Positions 18,460-27,323 of a stretch of 64,000 nucleotides of DNA are shown piece after piece; the stretch's first letter is position 1; every line of letters starts with the position of its first letter. The position numbers were made by a program, and so were the translations under genes. Source of the DNA: Cognatundibacterium jejuense. Lineage in GTDB: Bacteria > Pseudomonadota > Gammaproteobacteria > Burkholderiales > Burkholderiaceae_D. Where the stretch lies: NCBI RefSeq assembly GCF_014284255.1, contig NZ_JACOFV010000005.1:1-64000 (forward strand). The letters run 5' to 3'. A model generated the notes under the pieces. It was not told the origin of the DNA. It ran no database searches and saw only the letters and a list, made by a program, of their open reading frames with translations.

Positions 18460-19026
18460 ATGAATCTTGATTTTACTCAAATCCAGTTGAACACTCCACG
18501 CCTGCGATTGCGCCCTTTGCGCGCATCCGATGTTGAAGACATGTTTGATGTTTATTCGGATCCTAAAGTGATGCAATACGGCAGCACACCGCCCTGGACA
18601 TCATTGGAAGACGCGCGTACGTCCTTGTCACGAACCGATGTTGGTATGAAAGAGGGGCAATTTTTACGTTTAGCTTTAACCATTGGCGACAGCGATCACT
18701 TCATCGGTGATTGCTGCTTGTTTAAATTTGATCAGCAATGCCGTCATGCTGAAGTTGGCTATAGCATGGGTGCTGCATATTGGGGGCAAGGCTATATGCA
18801 TGAGGCACTCATTGCGTTATTGAATTATGGTTTTCAAACACTGAATTTGAATCGCATTGAAGCTGATATCGATCCACATAATCTCGCCTCTGCAAGATGC
18901 CTGGAAAAATTGGGATTTGTTAAAGAAGGCTATTTGCGCGAGCGCTGGATCGTTGATGGCGTCATGTCGGACTCTGCCTTATATGGCTTATTGCGTCGCG
19001 AGTGGGCGCATGGCTCAGAGGGCTAA
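18460..19026 (+). CDS. GNAT-family N-acetyltransferase (RimJ/RimL-like)
   Basis: A protein of about 188 residues with the GNAT fold of the RimJ/RimL type: an N-terminal strand TPRLRLRPLRASDVEDMF, motif A in GYSMGAAYWGQGYMHEA (the acetyl-CoA pyrophosphate loop) and the ending ARCLEKLGFVKEGYLRERW typical of the subfamily. It would transfer an acetyl group from acetyl-CoA to an amine, perhaps a protein N-terminus or a small molecule. The start is uncertain: ATG at 18460, ATG at 18424 and TTG at 18412 are all in frame and none has a strong ribosome binding site. I prefer 18460 because family homology begins there. Confidence 0.85.
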   Translation: MNLDFTQIQLNTPRLRLRPLRASDVEDMFDVYSDPKVMQYGSTPPWTSLEDARTSLSRTDVGMKEGQFLRLALTIGDSDHFIGDCCLFKFDQQCRHAEVGYSMGAAYWGQGYMHEALIALLNYGFQTLNLNRIEADIDPHNLASARCLEKLGFVKEGYLRERWIVDGVMSDSALYGLLRREWAHGSEG

Positions 19027-19058
19027 AAATTAAAAATTAAAAATTAAAAATTAAAAAA
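19024..19058. repeat. Heptamer tandem repeat (TAAAAAT)
   Basis: Four exact copies of TAAAAAT (19024-19051) followed by a degenerate fifth. The first copy includes the stop codon of the acetyltransferase gene. Confidence 0.9.
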
Positions 19059-19120
19059 TGAATTTTGGATGTTGACCTTATCTATCAGTAGTGCATAAAA
19101 ACTTGGCGGTGACACTGTTT

Positions 19121-20005
19121 TTATAATTTCATTTTAATAGTCCATGAGGCCAATGCGAGCTTCCAAAATGCGTCGATGCTTGATACGGAATCACCGATTG
19201 CTAATTCCAAAAAAGAGGCAGCAGGTAGTAAGGCATCTTTCAGCAAGTCATTATCCCCACGATCAAATGCCATTGCACCGGTTTGCTTGGAAAGTTTTTC
19301 ACCTGCTTCGTTATTGACGACAGGTACGTGCAGGTAACTGATGGCGGGTAAATCTAATACCTGTTGCAGATAGATTTGCCGTGCAGTGGAGTCAAGCAAG
19401 TCAGCACCGCGCACAATATGGGTGATTCCTTGTGCTGCATCGTCAACGACGACCGCGAGTTGATAGGCCCAAAAGCCATCGGCGCGTTTCAATACAAAAT
19501 CACCGACTTCTGTTGTGATGTCTTGGATTTGCTGTCCGTAATAGCGATCATCAAAGGTGATATTGCAGTGTGGCTGCGGCAGACGTAGGCGCCAGGCGCG
19601 CGGCGTTTTTCCGGCCGCTAAGCCAGCCCGACAAGTGCCCGGATAAATCTGGCTTGCGACTTCCCCCATGCGTAAGCGTGAATCGGCAATTTCTTTGCGT
19701 GAACAAGCACAGGGATAAACGTGTTGATCCAGCGTTTGCATTGCATCTTGATACAGGTGTTGACGTTGGCTTTGCCAGGTGACATCGCCATCCCAATGCA
19801 TGCCACAGCGTTGTAGTGAGTTAAGAATGTGTTGATCTATCCCTTTGACGTTGCGATCGAAATCCAGATCTTCAATACGCACCAACCATTGTCCATGATG
19901 CGCTTTGGCGTCGAGGTAGCTGGCCATGGCGGCGACCAACGATCCCATGTGTAAGGGGCCGGTAGGAGAGGGGGCGAAACGTCCTTTGTAATTGCTTTGT
20001 TGCAT
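19121..20005 (-). CDS. gluQ: Glutamyl-Q tRNA(Asp) synthetase
   Basis: A 294-residue protein homologous to the catalytic core of glutamyl-tRNA synthetase without the anticodon-binding domain. The class I motifs are the HIGH-like SPTGPLHMGS at about residues 12-21 and the KMSKS-like EKLSKQTGAM near 235. Cysteines in CACSRKE near residue 100 fit its zinc site. The enzyme activates glutamate and attaches it to queuosine at position 34 of tRNA-Asp. The length agrees with the family. It runs on the same strand as the LysR gene, starting 11 bp after that gene's stop, so the two may be cotranscribed. Confidence 0.93.
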   Translation of the reverse strand: MQQSNYKGRFAPSPTGPLHMGSLVAAMASYLDAKAHHGQWLVRIEDLDFDRNVKGIDQHILNSLQRCGMHWDGDVTWQSQRQHLYQDAMQTLDQHVYPCACSRKEIADSRLRMGEVASQIYPGTCRAGLAAGKTPRAWRLRLPQPHCNITFDDRYYGQQIQDITTEVGDFVLKRADGFWAYQLAVVVDDAAQGITHIVRGADLLDSTARQIYLQQVLDLPAISYLHVPVVNNEAGEKLSKQTGAMAFDRGDNDLLKDALLPAASFLELAIGDSVSSIDAFWKLALASWTIKMKL

Positions 20006-20016
20006 ATGTTTAATCT

Positions 20017-20934
20017 CTAATTTCCGAGCAGCTTGCTTTGTATGTCGGGATCTTTGAGTTTTTGTAAAAACCAGTGCAACGCCTTGCCTTTATTGGTGTT
20101 GCGCCATAAATAACAGCTTGTTTCTGTGGGGCGTTGATTGTTGGTCTTCTTTTCGATGAGCGCACCAGATTGTAAATGAGGTGCGGCAATATTGAGCGGT
20201 AGATGACCGCAGCCTAGCGCAGCTAATTGTGCGGCCAGCTTTGCCGGCATCGTTGGTACCGTCAAGGTATCCTGACCGCTTAACAGGCCAGCGGTCATGG
20301 AAGGTAAGTTGAGTCCGGTGTCGCCGATGGCGACGGCGCGATAAGTTTGAATTAATTCGGCGCTTAATGGTTCAGGTGCCTGGGCTAAAGGATGTTCGGG
20401 CGCGACGGCAAATACCCACTCGATGCTGCCTAAGACGCGGGTTTGCATATCGCCTTGCATGCGGATTGCATTGGGGCCGTCATACGCAGCCCCAATTGCC
20501 AGATCCGCACGACCGCTGATCATTGCTTCCCAGACGCCAGACAAAACTTCCTGCGAAAAGCGCAAACGGGTACCGCAGGCTTGTTGTTCAAACTCCTTGA
20601 TTAAGGGTAGCAAACAATCAAAGTGAATCACGCCATCCAGCACAATTCTGAGTTCCGATTCCCAGCCTGTGGCGGTACGTTTGACGCGGTTTTCTAATTC
20701 TTGTGCGGCATTGAGCAAATGCCTGCCTTGCATGAGCAATTCTGCTCCCGCGATCGTCAGTTTAGCTCTGTGGCCGCGGCGATCGTACAGCAACACGTCC
20801 AGATCTTCTTCCAGTTTGCGTATGCTATAGGTAATTGCTGAAGGGACTTTGTCCAGCGCCATCGCAGCCGCTGCAAAGCTGCCTTTACGGTCTATCGCAT
20901 CAAGGATTTGCAGCGCTTCTAAGGTGATATTCAT
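20017..20934 (-). CDS. LysR-family transcriptional regulator
   Basis: A 305-residue regulator. The winged helix-turn-helix occupies residues about 3-62 (LQILDAIDRKGSFAAAAMAL and the following recognition helix), then comes a linker helix and a periplasmic-binding-like effector domain (about 90-300). LysR proteins usually control a divergently transcribed neighbour. Here that is the pirin gene at 21043, and the 108-bp intergenic gap would hold the shared operator. That makes the pirin / flavodoxin-like pair the likely target, which is inference from layout only. Confidence 0.92.
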   Translation of the reverse strand: MNITLEALQILDAIDRKGSFAAAAMALDKVPSAITYSIRKLEEDLDVLLYDRRGHRAKLTIAGAELLMQGRHLLNAAQELENRVKRTATGWESELRIVLDGVIHFDCLLPLIKEFEQQACGTRLRFSQEVLSGVWEAMISGRADLAIGAAYDGPNAIRMQGDMQTRVLGSIEWVFAVAPEHPLAQAPEPLSAELIQTYRAVAIGDTGLNLPSMTAGLLSGQDTLTVPTMPAKLAAQLAALGCGHLPLNIAAPHLQSGALIEKKTNNQRPTETSCYLWRNTNKGKALHWFLQKLKDPDIQSKLLGN

Positions 20935-21042
20935 GCTTGTTCAAATTATTTGAATGACTTGTATGAAATTTTACTCTTATATTATCGGATGTCATTATAT
21001 ATACTCTCTTCAAATCATCAAATAAATTGAATTGGAGCTCAT

Positions 21043-21744
21043 ATGATTACCGTAAGATTATCTCAAGAACGTGGCGCTGCTGAACATGGCTGGCTGAAGT
21101 CTTTCCATAGTTTTTCTTTCGCTGAGTATTATGATCCTCAACACATGGGTTTTGGTCCTTTGCGCGTGATTAACGATGACTGGATCGCCCCTGCGATGGG
21201 TTTTGGTACGCACCCACACAAAGACATGGAAATCATTACCTACGTGTTAGAAGGTGCGATAGCGCACAAGGACAGCATGGATAACGGCAGTACCATACGT
21301 CCGGGCAATGTCCAATACATGAGTGCCGGAACGGGTGTGCGTCACTCTGAATTTAATCCTTCGAGCAAAGAACATACTCGATTGTTGCAAATTTGGATAC
21401 AGCCTAGCATGTTAGGCGGTGAGCCGTTGTACGAGGAAAAAGAATTTGATCGTATTGAGAAAGACGGAAAATTACGCGTTGTAGTATCCGGCGATGGAGC
21501 CAACGGTTCGATTAAAATCCGTCAGGATGCGCGTTTGTTGATTGGTTTGTTCGACGGCGATCAGAAACAAGAGTTGAGTCTGCAAGCGGATCGCCTGACC
21601 TACGTGCATCTTGCACGCGGTGAGTTGACCGTCAATGGTGTGGTATTGAAAGAGGGCGACGCCATGAAGTTGCAAAATGAACAGTTGTTGCAGTTAAGTG
21701 CAGGAAAACAGGCAGAAGTGTTAGTGTTTGATCTGCCGCATTGA
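21043..21744 (+). CDS. Pirin family protein (YhhW-like, quercetin dioxygenase type)
   Basis: A 233-residue bicupin of the pirin family. The N-terminal cupin contains the metal-binding pattern GFGTHPHKDMEIITYVLEG (His, His and Glu), with a fourth ligand in GTGVRHSEFNPS. Homologues such as E. coli YhhW show quercetin 2,3-dioxygenase activity in vitro, although the natural substrate is unclear. The gene is divergent from a LysR regulator, has GGAG about 8 bp before the ATG and is followed by a hairpin. The flavodoxin-like gene downstream may share its regulation. Confidence 0.9.
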   Translation: MITVRLSQERGAAEHGWLKSFHSFSFAEYYDPQHMGFGPLRVINDDWIAPAMGFGTHPHKDMEIITYVLEGAIAHKDSMDNGSTIRPGNVQYMSAGTGVRHSEFNPSSKEHTRLLQIWIQPSMLGGEPLYEEKEFDRIEKDGKLRVVVSGDGANGSIKIRQDARLLIGLFDGDQKQELSLQADRLTYVHLARGELTVNGVVLKEGDAMKLQNEQLLQLSAGKQAEVLVFDLPH

Positions 21745-21770
21745 TCGTTGTTATTTTTTTTGGCTTTTAA

Positions 21771-21815
21771 CAATAATATCCCGGTCACTTAGCAGGCTTC
21801 ACCGGGATGTTATTG
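21771..21815. terminator. Long hairpin after the pirin gene
   Basis: CAATAATATCCCGGT (21771-21785) pairs with ACCGGGATGTTATTG (21801-21815), with one mismatch. A T-run precedes it on the plus strand and none follows, so it may be an attenuator or mRNA-stabilising structure between the pirin and flavodoxin-like genes. Confidence 0.5.
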
Positions 21816-21876
21816 TGCTGTGCCGTAGTTCATTAATTATTTGAATTCATTTGACTCATTTTCTCAGGAGCAAAAC

Positions 21877-22446
21877 ATGACAAAAGTAGCGATTGTGTAC
21901 CATTCAGGTTATGGCCATACTACCAAGGCTGCAGAAGCCGTTCAGGCTGGTGCTGTAGCAGCGGGTGCAGAGGTTGACCTGATTTTGATCGACAAAGAAG
22001 GCAATATTACAGACGCACAATGGGCCAGCCTCGCAGCTGCGCAGGCGATCATTTTTGGCTCACCAACCTACATGGGAACGGTTTCCTGGCAATTTAAAAA
22101 ATTCGCAGATGCAACTTCCAAGCCTTGGTACACCCAAGTCTGGAAAGATAAAATCGCTGCTGGTTTTACTAATTCTGCGAGTATGAATGGCGATAAACTG
22201 TCGACGCTGCATTATCTGTTTACCCTGTCTCAGCAGCATTCGATGATTTGGGTGGGCACGGGTATGATGCCATCCAACAGCAAAGCTGCGCAAAGAAACG
22301 ACATCAACTATTTGGCAAGTTTTAGCGGTTTGATGACACAATCTCCATCCGATGCTTCTCCTGAAGAAGGCCCATTGCCAGGCGATCTGGAAACAGCAAA
22401 ATTGTTTGGTCAACGTATTGCGACGGTCGCAAAAAAACTCGCTTAA
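21877..22446 (+). CDS. Flavodoxin-family NAD(P)H:quinone oxidoreductase (WrbA-like)
   Basis: The start at 21877 is fixed by CAGGAG at 21865-21870; an upstream in-frame TTG would add 12 unlikely residues. The 189-residue protein has the flavodoxin FMN phosphate-binding loop in IVYHSGYGHTTKAAE at the N-terminus and a second flavin-contact region SPTYMGTVSWQFK near residue 68. Such proteins reduce quinones by two electrons using NAD(P)H. It follows the pirin gene on the same strand with a hairpin between them. A redox-stress role for the pair is plausible but inferred. Confidence 0.88.
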   Translation: MTKVAIVYHSGYGHTTKAAEAVQAGAVAAGAEVDLILIDKEGNITDAQWASLAAAQAIIFGSPTYMGTVSWQFKKFADATSKPWYTQVWKDKIAAGFTNSASMNGDKLSTLHYLFTLSQQHSMIWVGTGMMPSNSKAAQRNDINYLASFSGLMTQSPSDASPEEGPLPGDLETAKLFGQRIATVAKKLA

Positions 22447-22472
22447 TTCTTCGTTGAAGAAATAGATGGATT

Positions 22473-22516
22473 TGGCATCTTTTGCTTAACGGTGAAAGAT
22501 GCCATTTACTTTTTTT
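22473..22516. terminator. Rho-independent terminator between convergent genes
   Basis: TGGCATCTTT (22473-22482) pairs with AAAGATGCCA (22495-22504) around a 12-nt loop, followed by a T-rich tract. It serves the flavodoxin-like gene. Confidence 0.8.
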
Positions 22517-22979
22517 AAGGATGCTGGATATTTTTCTGTTTCGCATCCAGTTCTATCGTTTTCGATAGAATTTGTTCGATAGTCCAATGTCGGGTAATCC
22601 AGATCACCATCGCGCTGCCAGATAGTTGTTGCCAGCTTGCTCCATCGCGTAACTGATGCTCACGTTGATAAGCCGCAGCAATGCGCCAGGCAAAAATAGT
22701 TGCTGGTGGTGGTGCCTCTAACGTACCAGCTGAAAAGAAATAAGATACGGGATCCAATTCAACTAATGTGGGAGTGCCTTCACATCCGGCTTTTTCCCAT
22801 AAAGCTTGCTGTTGTTGGACGTTAGCGATGACCGATGGAAGAGCTGGTTTTCCGCTCATACCTTCAAGACCCCAAAAATATAAAATCCACGGCCCACCGT
22901 AGATCAACGCAATGACGGTGATAAGCACGCCTGCGACTATTGCCTTGAGTTTCGTTGATTTCGACATAAAAACTTGCAT
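22515..22979 (-). CDS. Hypothetical membrane-anchored protein
   Basis: A 154-residue protein I do not recognise. It has one N-terminal membrane helix (about residues 12-35) and a predicted periplasmic domain with AAAYQREHQLRDGASWQQL and an aromatic segment AMVIWITRHWTIEQIL near the end. Two starts are possible, ATG at 22979 or ATG at 22967 (MSKSTK). It is convergent with the flavodoxin-like gene, sharing its terminator region. No function is proposed. Confidence 0.65.
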   Translation of the reverse strand: MQVFMSKSTKLKAIVAGVLITVIALIYGGPWILYFWGLEGMSGKPALPSVIANVQQQQALWEKAGCEGTPTLVELDPVSYFFSAGTLEAPPPATIFAWRIAAAYQREHQLRDGASWQQLSGSAMVIWITRHWTIEQILSKTIELDAKQKNIQHP

Positions 22980-23220
22980 GAGATAAAAGAGGAATTGCTC
23001 TCATTATCGACTGGTTTTCTGGCTTATTGGCATGAGTTTTGGAGAAATTCAATTCATACTTAATCAATGTCAATATTATCTGCTGACATTCTGTATTTAT
23101 GTCGACGGAAACATTATTGATGACAATTAAATGCTTTCTTTGTCGTCCAGGTGGTAAGTAGCGCAAGCTATAATTCCAGAACTCTTTTTTACTTGATCAA
23201 TAATTTATTTGCCTCTTCCC

Positions 23221-24849
23221 ATGATAAAAAAAGCTGTTGGACTTTTCATTGCACTGAGTGTGTGCTCTCCATTCACCTCAGCACAGCAAGCTCGCATTAG
23301 TGAGCCAGTGATGCGTGCGCATTTGTCTTTTCTTGCCGATGATTTATTAGAGGGGCGTGGTACGGGGCAGCGTGGTGGCGATCTGGCGGTTCGCTATCTG
23401 GAAACCCAATTAAGTATCATGGGCTTGCAGTCGCTGCCATCGGATAATGTGTCTGGTTATCGCCAATCAGTGCGTATCGTCGGTAGCAAAACCTTACCTG
23501 AGAGCAGCGTCAGTTTTGAAATCAACGGGCAAACTTACACCCCGCAATTGGGTAGCGACATTGTTTTCGGATCTTCAGGTGGCGAAGCGGATGTGGCGTT
23601 CGATGCCCCCGTTGTATTTGTTGGTTATGGTGTGCGCGCACCAGAAGAGCGTTGGGATGATTTCAAAGGCGTTGATCTTAAGGGTAAATTGTTGGTGATG
23701 TTGGTCAATGATCCACAACCAACGGCCGAAGAACCACATCGTTTCGCCGGTAAAGCGCTGACTTATTATGGCCGCTGGACATACAAATTTGAAGAAGCCG
23801 TTCGTCAGGGGGCGGCTGGTGTGCTATTGATCCACACCACGCCATCAGCAACGTATGCGTGGAATGTGCCACAAACCAGTTTCAGCCATGAGCGTTTTAG
23901 TCTGGCCAATAATGGCAATGCGATGGAAGGGTGGATGCAGGACAGTGTTGCTCAGCAATTGTTTAGCCGTGCTGGTGCAAACCTCGATCAGTTGCGTACC
24001 CGTGCTGAAACGCGCGACTTTGCTCCGGTCGTTTTAAATGCCGTCGCGCATGTCAAACTCAAAAGCCAGATACGCCAAGTCGAGCAATTTAACGTGTTGG
24101 GAATGGTGCCCGGTACAGATGCGACATTGAAATCGCAAGCCGTGGTGTATTCGGCACATTGGGATCACCTCGGGATAGAAACGCAGCCTGATGGCAGTAC
24201 ACATATCTGGAATGGTGCGGTAGATAATGCATCAGGCGCAGCGTCTTTATTGGCGATGGCGCAGTTTGCTGTAGCGCATCCTGCCAAACGCACGCAAATA
24301 TTTTTATGGCCGGCAGCAGAAGAGCAATATTTATTAGGCAGCGCTGCCTACGTTAATAATCCTCCTTGGCCACTCGCAAAAACGGCAGCCGATTTGAATT
24401 TGGATAGTATGAACTTTGTTGGAAAAACACGCGACATCGGTATCGAAGGCAGTGAACACAGTAGCTTGCATGCGAGTGCAGTCAAAGTCGCAAAGCAAAT
24501 GGGTTTGCAAATTGCCACTGCGGCTCCGGATTTGGGTGGCGCATTTTTCCGCGCCGATCATTTTAATTTTGCGCGTTTTGGTGTTCCGGCTTTCAACGTT
24601 GGTTCAGCGGTATTTTCTGGCGATGGGCATTTTGACTTTATTGAACAAGATCATAGCAATGCCGGTGCTAAAATGTTGGGATTTAAAAACGACTATCACA
24701 CTGAGCGCGATAAATATCACCCAGAATGGGATCTGAGCGGTATGCAACAGCAAGCACAATTTACACTCAATTTAGGTTACGAGATCGCCAATGCCAAAAC
24801 CATGCCGGTGTGGAATAACGATGAAGCATTTGGAAAAAATCGCCACTAA
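23221..24849 (+). CDS. Secreted M28-family zinc aminopeptidase with PA domain
   Basis: The ATG at 23221 gives a 542-residue precursor with a signal peptide (about residues 1-22, ending near TSAQQ). A protease-associated (PA) domain lies around residues 130-230. The M28 catalytic core follows, with zinc ligands and active-site residues in YSAHWDHLG, AVDNASGAASLL and WPAAEEQYLLGS, where the double Glu supplies the base and a ligand. Further downstream, RADHFNFARFGVPAFN holds the last His. Such enzymes trim N-terminal residues from peptides in the periplasm or medium. The gene is monocistronic with a strong terminator after it. Confidence 0.92.
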   Translation: MIKKAVGLFIALSVCSPFTSAQQARISEPVMRAHLSFLADDLLEGRGTGQRGGDLAVRYLETQLSIMGLQSLPSDNVSGYRQSVRIVGSKTLPESSVSFEINGQTYTPQLGSDIVFGSSGGEADVAFDAPVVFVGYGVRAPEERWDDFKGVDLKGKLLVMLVNDPQPTAEEPHRFAGKALTYYGRWTYKFEEAVRQGAAGVLLIHTTPSATYAWNVPQTSFSHERFSLANNGNAMEGWMQDSVAQQLFSRAGANLDQLRTRAETRDFAPVVLNAVAHVKLKSQIRQVEQFNVLGMVPGTDATLKSQAVVYSAHWDHLGIETQPDGSTHIWNGAVDNASGAASLLAMAQFAVAHPAKRTQIFLWPAAEEQYLLGSAAYVNNPPWPLAKTAADLNLDSMNFVGKTRDIGIEGSEHSSLHASAVKVAKQMGLQIATAAPDLGGAFFRADHFNFARFGVPAFNVGSAVFSGDGHFDFIEQDHSNAGAKMLGFKNDYHTERDKYHPEWDLSGMQQQAQFTLNLGYEIANAKTMPVWNNDEAFGKNRH

Positions 24850-24903
24850 GCGGCATCATTAAATATCTTGCCGTTTAACGTATATTTATTCTTTGAACGA
24901 TAA

Positions 24904-24945
24904 AAAAGCCTTGCAGAAAAATTTTCTCTGCAAGGCTTTTTCTTA
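24904..24945. terminator. Bidirectional rho-independent terminator
   Basis: AAAAGCCTTGCAG (24904-24916) pairs with CTGCAAGGCTTTT (24928-24940), giving T-runs on both strands. It separates the convergent M28 peptidase and LysE-type genes. Confidence 0.88.
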
Positions 24946-24971
24946 TCAACATTTGAGTTGTCTGAGTTTTT

Positions 24972-25634
24972 TCAGCGTTGCGAGAACGCGAGTTTTAATG
25001 CCAGGCCTGCAAATACGAATGCTGCTGCCCGATTCATCCAACGTTGCGCACTCGCTGAGCCGCGCAGACGTTGTCCGACCGTCGCTGCAAAATAGCTGAT
25101 ACTACCAAAGGCGATGATGGTCGCAAGGATAAAAATCGCACCTAATTCGACAAATTGAAATGCAACTGAACCACGTTCTGCAGAGACAAATTGCGGTAAA
25201 AATGCAAGGAAAAAGAACACCACTTTAGGATTAGTCAAATTCATAATCACACCGCGCAAGTAAAGCTGCCTTGGGCGCAATGCTGTGGCGTTGATGCTGG
25301 TATCTTCACTCACAGGCGCACGGAACGCGCCCCAGGCGAGATATGCAAGATAGGCAGCACCAAGGCATTTTAAGACTAGAAAAGCCACTGCTGATGCTGC
25401 AAAAACGGCAGCGAGCCCCAGCGCAATAGCGATTGTATGAACGATGAGGCCAGTACACAGGCCAAGCACGACGAGCATGCCTGCTTTGCGCCCCTGCGTC
25501 GCGGACTGCATCAGAACAAAGACGTTGTCCGGTCCCGGGGATAATCCCAATAAGATGGAGACGCCGAAGAAAGTCAGCGCAGTTTGAAAGGTAAGCATTG
25601 CCATCCCCGAGAATAAATGGGCATTATGCAACAT
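24972..25634 (-). CDS. LysE/RhtB-family amino acid exporter
   Basis: A 220-residue membrane protein with about six hydrophobic segments and the family signature LLGLSPGPDNVFVLMQSATQ in the first helix-loop region. NLTNPKVVFFFLAFLPQF near residue 125 is also typical. LysE/RhtB proteins export amino acids such as lysine, threonine or homoserine to relieve excess. The annotated start at 25634 is ATG; a second ATG 12 codons on (MAMLTFQTAL) would match the family's usual length better. The gene is alone. Its substrate cannot be predicted. Confidence 0.9.
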   Translation of the reverse strand: MLHNAHLFSGMAMLTFQTALTFFGVSILLGLSPGPDNVFVLMQSATQGRKAGMLVVLGLCTGLIVHTIAIALGLAAVFAASAVAFLVLKCLGAAYLAYLAWGAFRAPVSEDTSINATALRPRQLYLRGVIMNLTNPKVVFFFLAFLPQFVSAERGSVAFQFVELGAIFILATIIAFGSISYFAATVGQRLRGSASAQRWMNRAAAFVFAGLALKLAFSQR

Positions 25635-25677
25635 TTATTCTCAAGTCGCCACGAGCGCGATCAGATTGAAAAAGATA

Positions 25678-25701
25678 GCCCCTGTCCGCAAATGCAGGGG
25701 C
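25678..25701 (-). terminator. Hairpin downstream of the small minus-strand gene
   Basis: GCCCCTG (25678-25684) pairs with CAGGGGC (25695-25701). Read on the minus strand it is followed by a T-rich stretch, so it probably terminates the gene at 25720-25950. Confidence 0.6.
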
Positions 25702-25719
25702 GTCTGCTTCAGGCGGCTA

Positions 25720-25950
25720 TTAGATGTGCTGTAAGTGCTGAAGCGACCTGATCAGCACCTGTTGTGTGATTTGATTTGGCACGCCTTTACCTTGCATATA
25801 TTCGATTGCACAGGTGGTGCCGTAGTCTTGTTGCAGGCTCAATCCCATTTCTATGTGATTGGCCACTACCTGGTCATAGTGGTGTACTTCTTCTACGAAG
25901 TGATGAATAGTTGCTGTTGCCGTTGCCGTGTGTACCGTGGGGGTGATCAT
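25720..25950 (-). CDS. Small hypothetical protein
   Basis: I choose the ATG at 25950, preceded by GGAG six bases upstream on the minus strand; longer in-frame starts lack such a site. The 76-residue product has a His-rich segment IHHFVEEVHHYDQVVANHIE and then DYGTTCAIEYMQGKGVPNQI, which looks like a folded helical protein rather than a random frame. No family is recognised. A terminator-like hairpin follows it. Confidence 0.55.
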   Translation of the reverse strand: MITPTVHTATATATIHHFVEEVHHYDQVVANHIEMGLSLQQDYGTTCAIEYMQGKGVPNQITQQVLIRSLQHLQHI

Positions 25951-26424
25951 GTCAAACTCCATATTCCATTCATATTGCATTGCATCAAAATTACTGATTA
26001 AGCATTTAAAAAATGTTGTATCAGTGCGTATTTCATGCTTTTCAGTCACCGCATATTGCACTGACCACATAAGAAAAGAAGCATCCTTGAATCTGTCGCG
26101 ATTATAGTCCGCTTAATAGATAAAAGTTTGTGCGAGCTCAAGAAAATTTAGCAATGTGTAAGAAAAATCATATTGAGTATGTATTTGATATGTCAGAGTG
26201 GTATGTAGTTAGTTATTTGATATCGCATTGCAGCAAAAATGGCATGGGTAACTTGAATGATTACTTGAAATTCGGGACAAGGAGCCTTGCGTGGATTTGA
26301 ATATGTAGGTGAATGGCGGGTTGTACCCGCCCTTGCTTCTTGGAAATATTATCGGACTCCAGCCTTCGCTGGAGTGATATGCATGAGCTGTTTTGACTTA
26401 ATTTGATAACGCAAATGTCACCGC
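25951..26424. other. Intergenic region with hairpins
   Basis: About 470 bp between the small hypothetical gene and the end of kynA. The left part should contain the promoter of the small gene. The right part carries two strong hairpins (26315-26331 and 26356-26375). No coding frame is convincing. Confidence 0.5.
26315..26375. repeat. Two adjacent REP-like hairpins downstream of kynA
   Basis: GGCGGGT/ACCCGCC (26315-26331, 3-nt loop) and ACTCCAGC/GCTGGAGT (26356-26375, CTTC loop) are perfect stems. The second resembles widespread extragenic palindromes of the form ACTCCAGC-loop-GCTGGAGT. They may stabilise or end the kyn transcript. Confidence 0.65.
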
Positions 26425-27279
26425 TTACAACGCTGTGCGCAATGCAAACAGTTCTGGGAACAGCACCACATCCAGCATTTTACGTAAATAACTCACGCCT
26501 GCAGTACCACCGGTACCGGTCTTAAAGCCAATGATGCGTTCCACCGTGGTCACGTGACGGAAGCGCCAGATACGGAATGCGGTTTCCATATCCACCAGTT
26601 TCTCAGCCAGTTCGTAGAGTGACCAATATTGTTCCGGTGCTTGGTAGACTTTCAGCCATGCCGTTTTTACAGATTCGTTAGCCTGAACAGGTTGGGTCCA
26701 GTCGCGTTGCAAGCGATCCGCATCAATGTCAAAGCCCTGACGTGACATGAGCATAATCGCCTCGTCATAAATCGATGGTGTACTCAAGGCATTATTCAAA
26801 GTAGCATGAATTTCTGGTTTGCTTTCATGCACCGCTAGCATGGTGGCATTTTTATTGCCGAGCAAATATTCCAGCTCACGATATTGATGTGATTGAAATC
26901 CTGAAGACGCACCAAGATACGGGCGTATGGCAGTGTATTCACTTGGTGTCATCGTCGCTAACACGTCCCAGGCATGCACCAACTGATCCATGATACGTGC
27001 AACACGGGATAGCATTTTGAATGCGGGCGGTAAATCGTTGTTATGAATTTGTTGACGTACGCCATGCAATTCATGCAGCATTAATTTGATCCACAATTCA
27101 CTGGTCTGGTGCTGAATGATGAACAGCATTTCATTGTGATTGGGCGAGCGTGGATGTTGCGCAGTCAAAATCTGATCGAGACCCAGATAGTCGCCGTAAC
27201 TCATGGATTCAGAAAAGTCGAGTTGTGCGCCGTGCCAGGACATAGGGCATTTGCCGGATGATTCGTTGTTATTACTCAT
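26425..27279 (-). CDS. kynA: Tryptophan 2,3-dioxygenase
   Basis: A 284-residue heme enzyme that opens the indole ring of L-tryptophan to N-formylkynurenine, the first step of the kynurenine pathway. Family hallmarks are [20 protein letters not shown] near residue 55 (with the proximal substrate-binding residues), [17 protein letters not shown] near residue 120 and the C-terminal [19 protein letters not shown] use the ATG at 27279 ([10 protein letters not shown]) with GAAAGAAC upstream; a TTG at 27327 would overlap kynU but lacks a site. It is the last gene of the kynB-kynU-kynA operon. Confidence 0.96.
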   Translation of the reverse strand: MSNNNESSGKCPMSWHGAQLDFSESMSYGDYLGLDQILTAQHPRSPNHNEMLFIIQHQTSELWIKLMLHELHGVRQQIHNNDLPPAFKMLSRVARIMDQLVHAWDVLATMTPSEYTAIRPYLGASSGFQSHQYRELEYLLGNKNATMLAVHESKPEIHATLNNALSTPSIYDEAIMLMSRQGFDIDADRLQRDWTQPVQANESVKTAWLKVYQAPEQYWSLYELAEKLVDMETAFRIWRFRHVTTVERIIGFKTGTGGTAGVSYLRKMLDVVLFPELFALRTAL

Positions 27280-27323
27280 GATCGTTCTTTCAAAATATTT
27301 TTCGTTGTCCGGAGTGTCGCCAA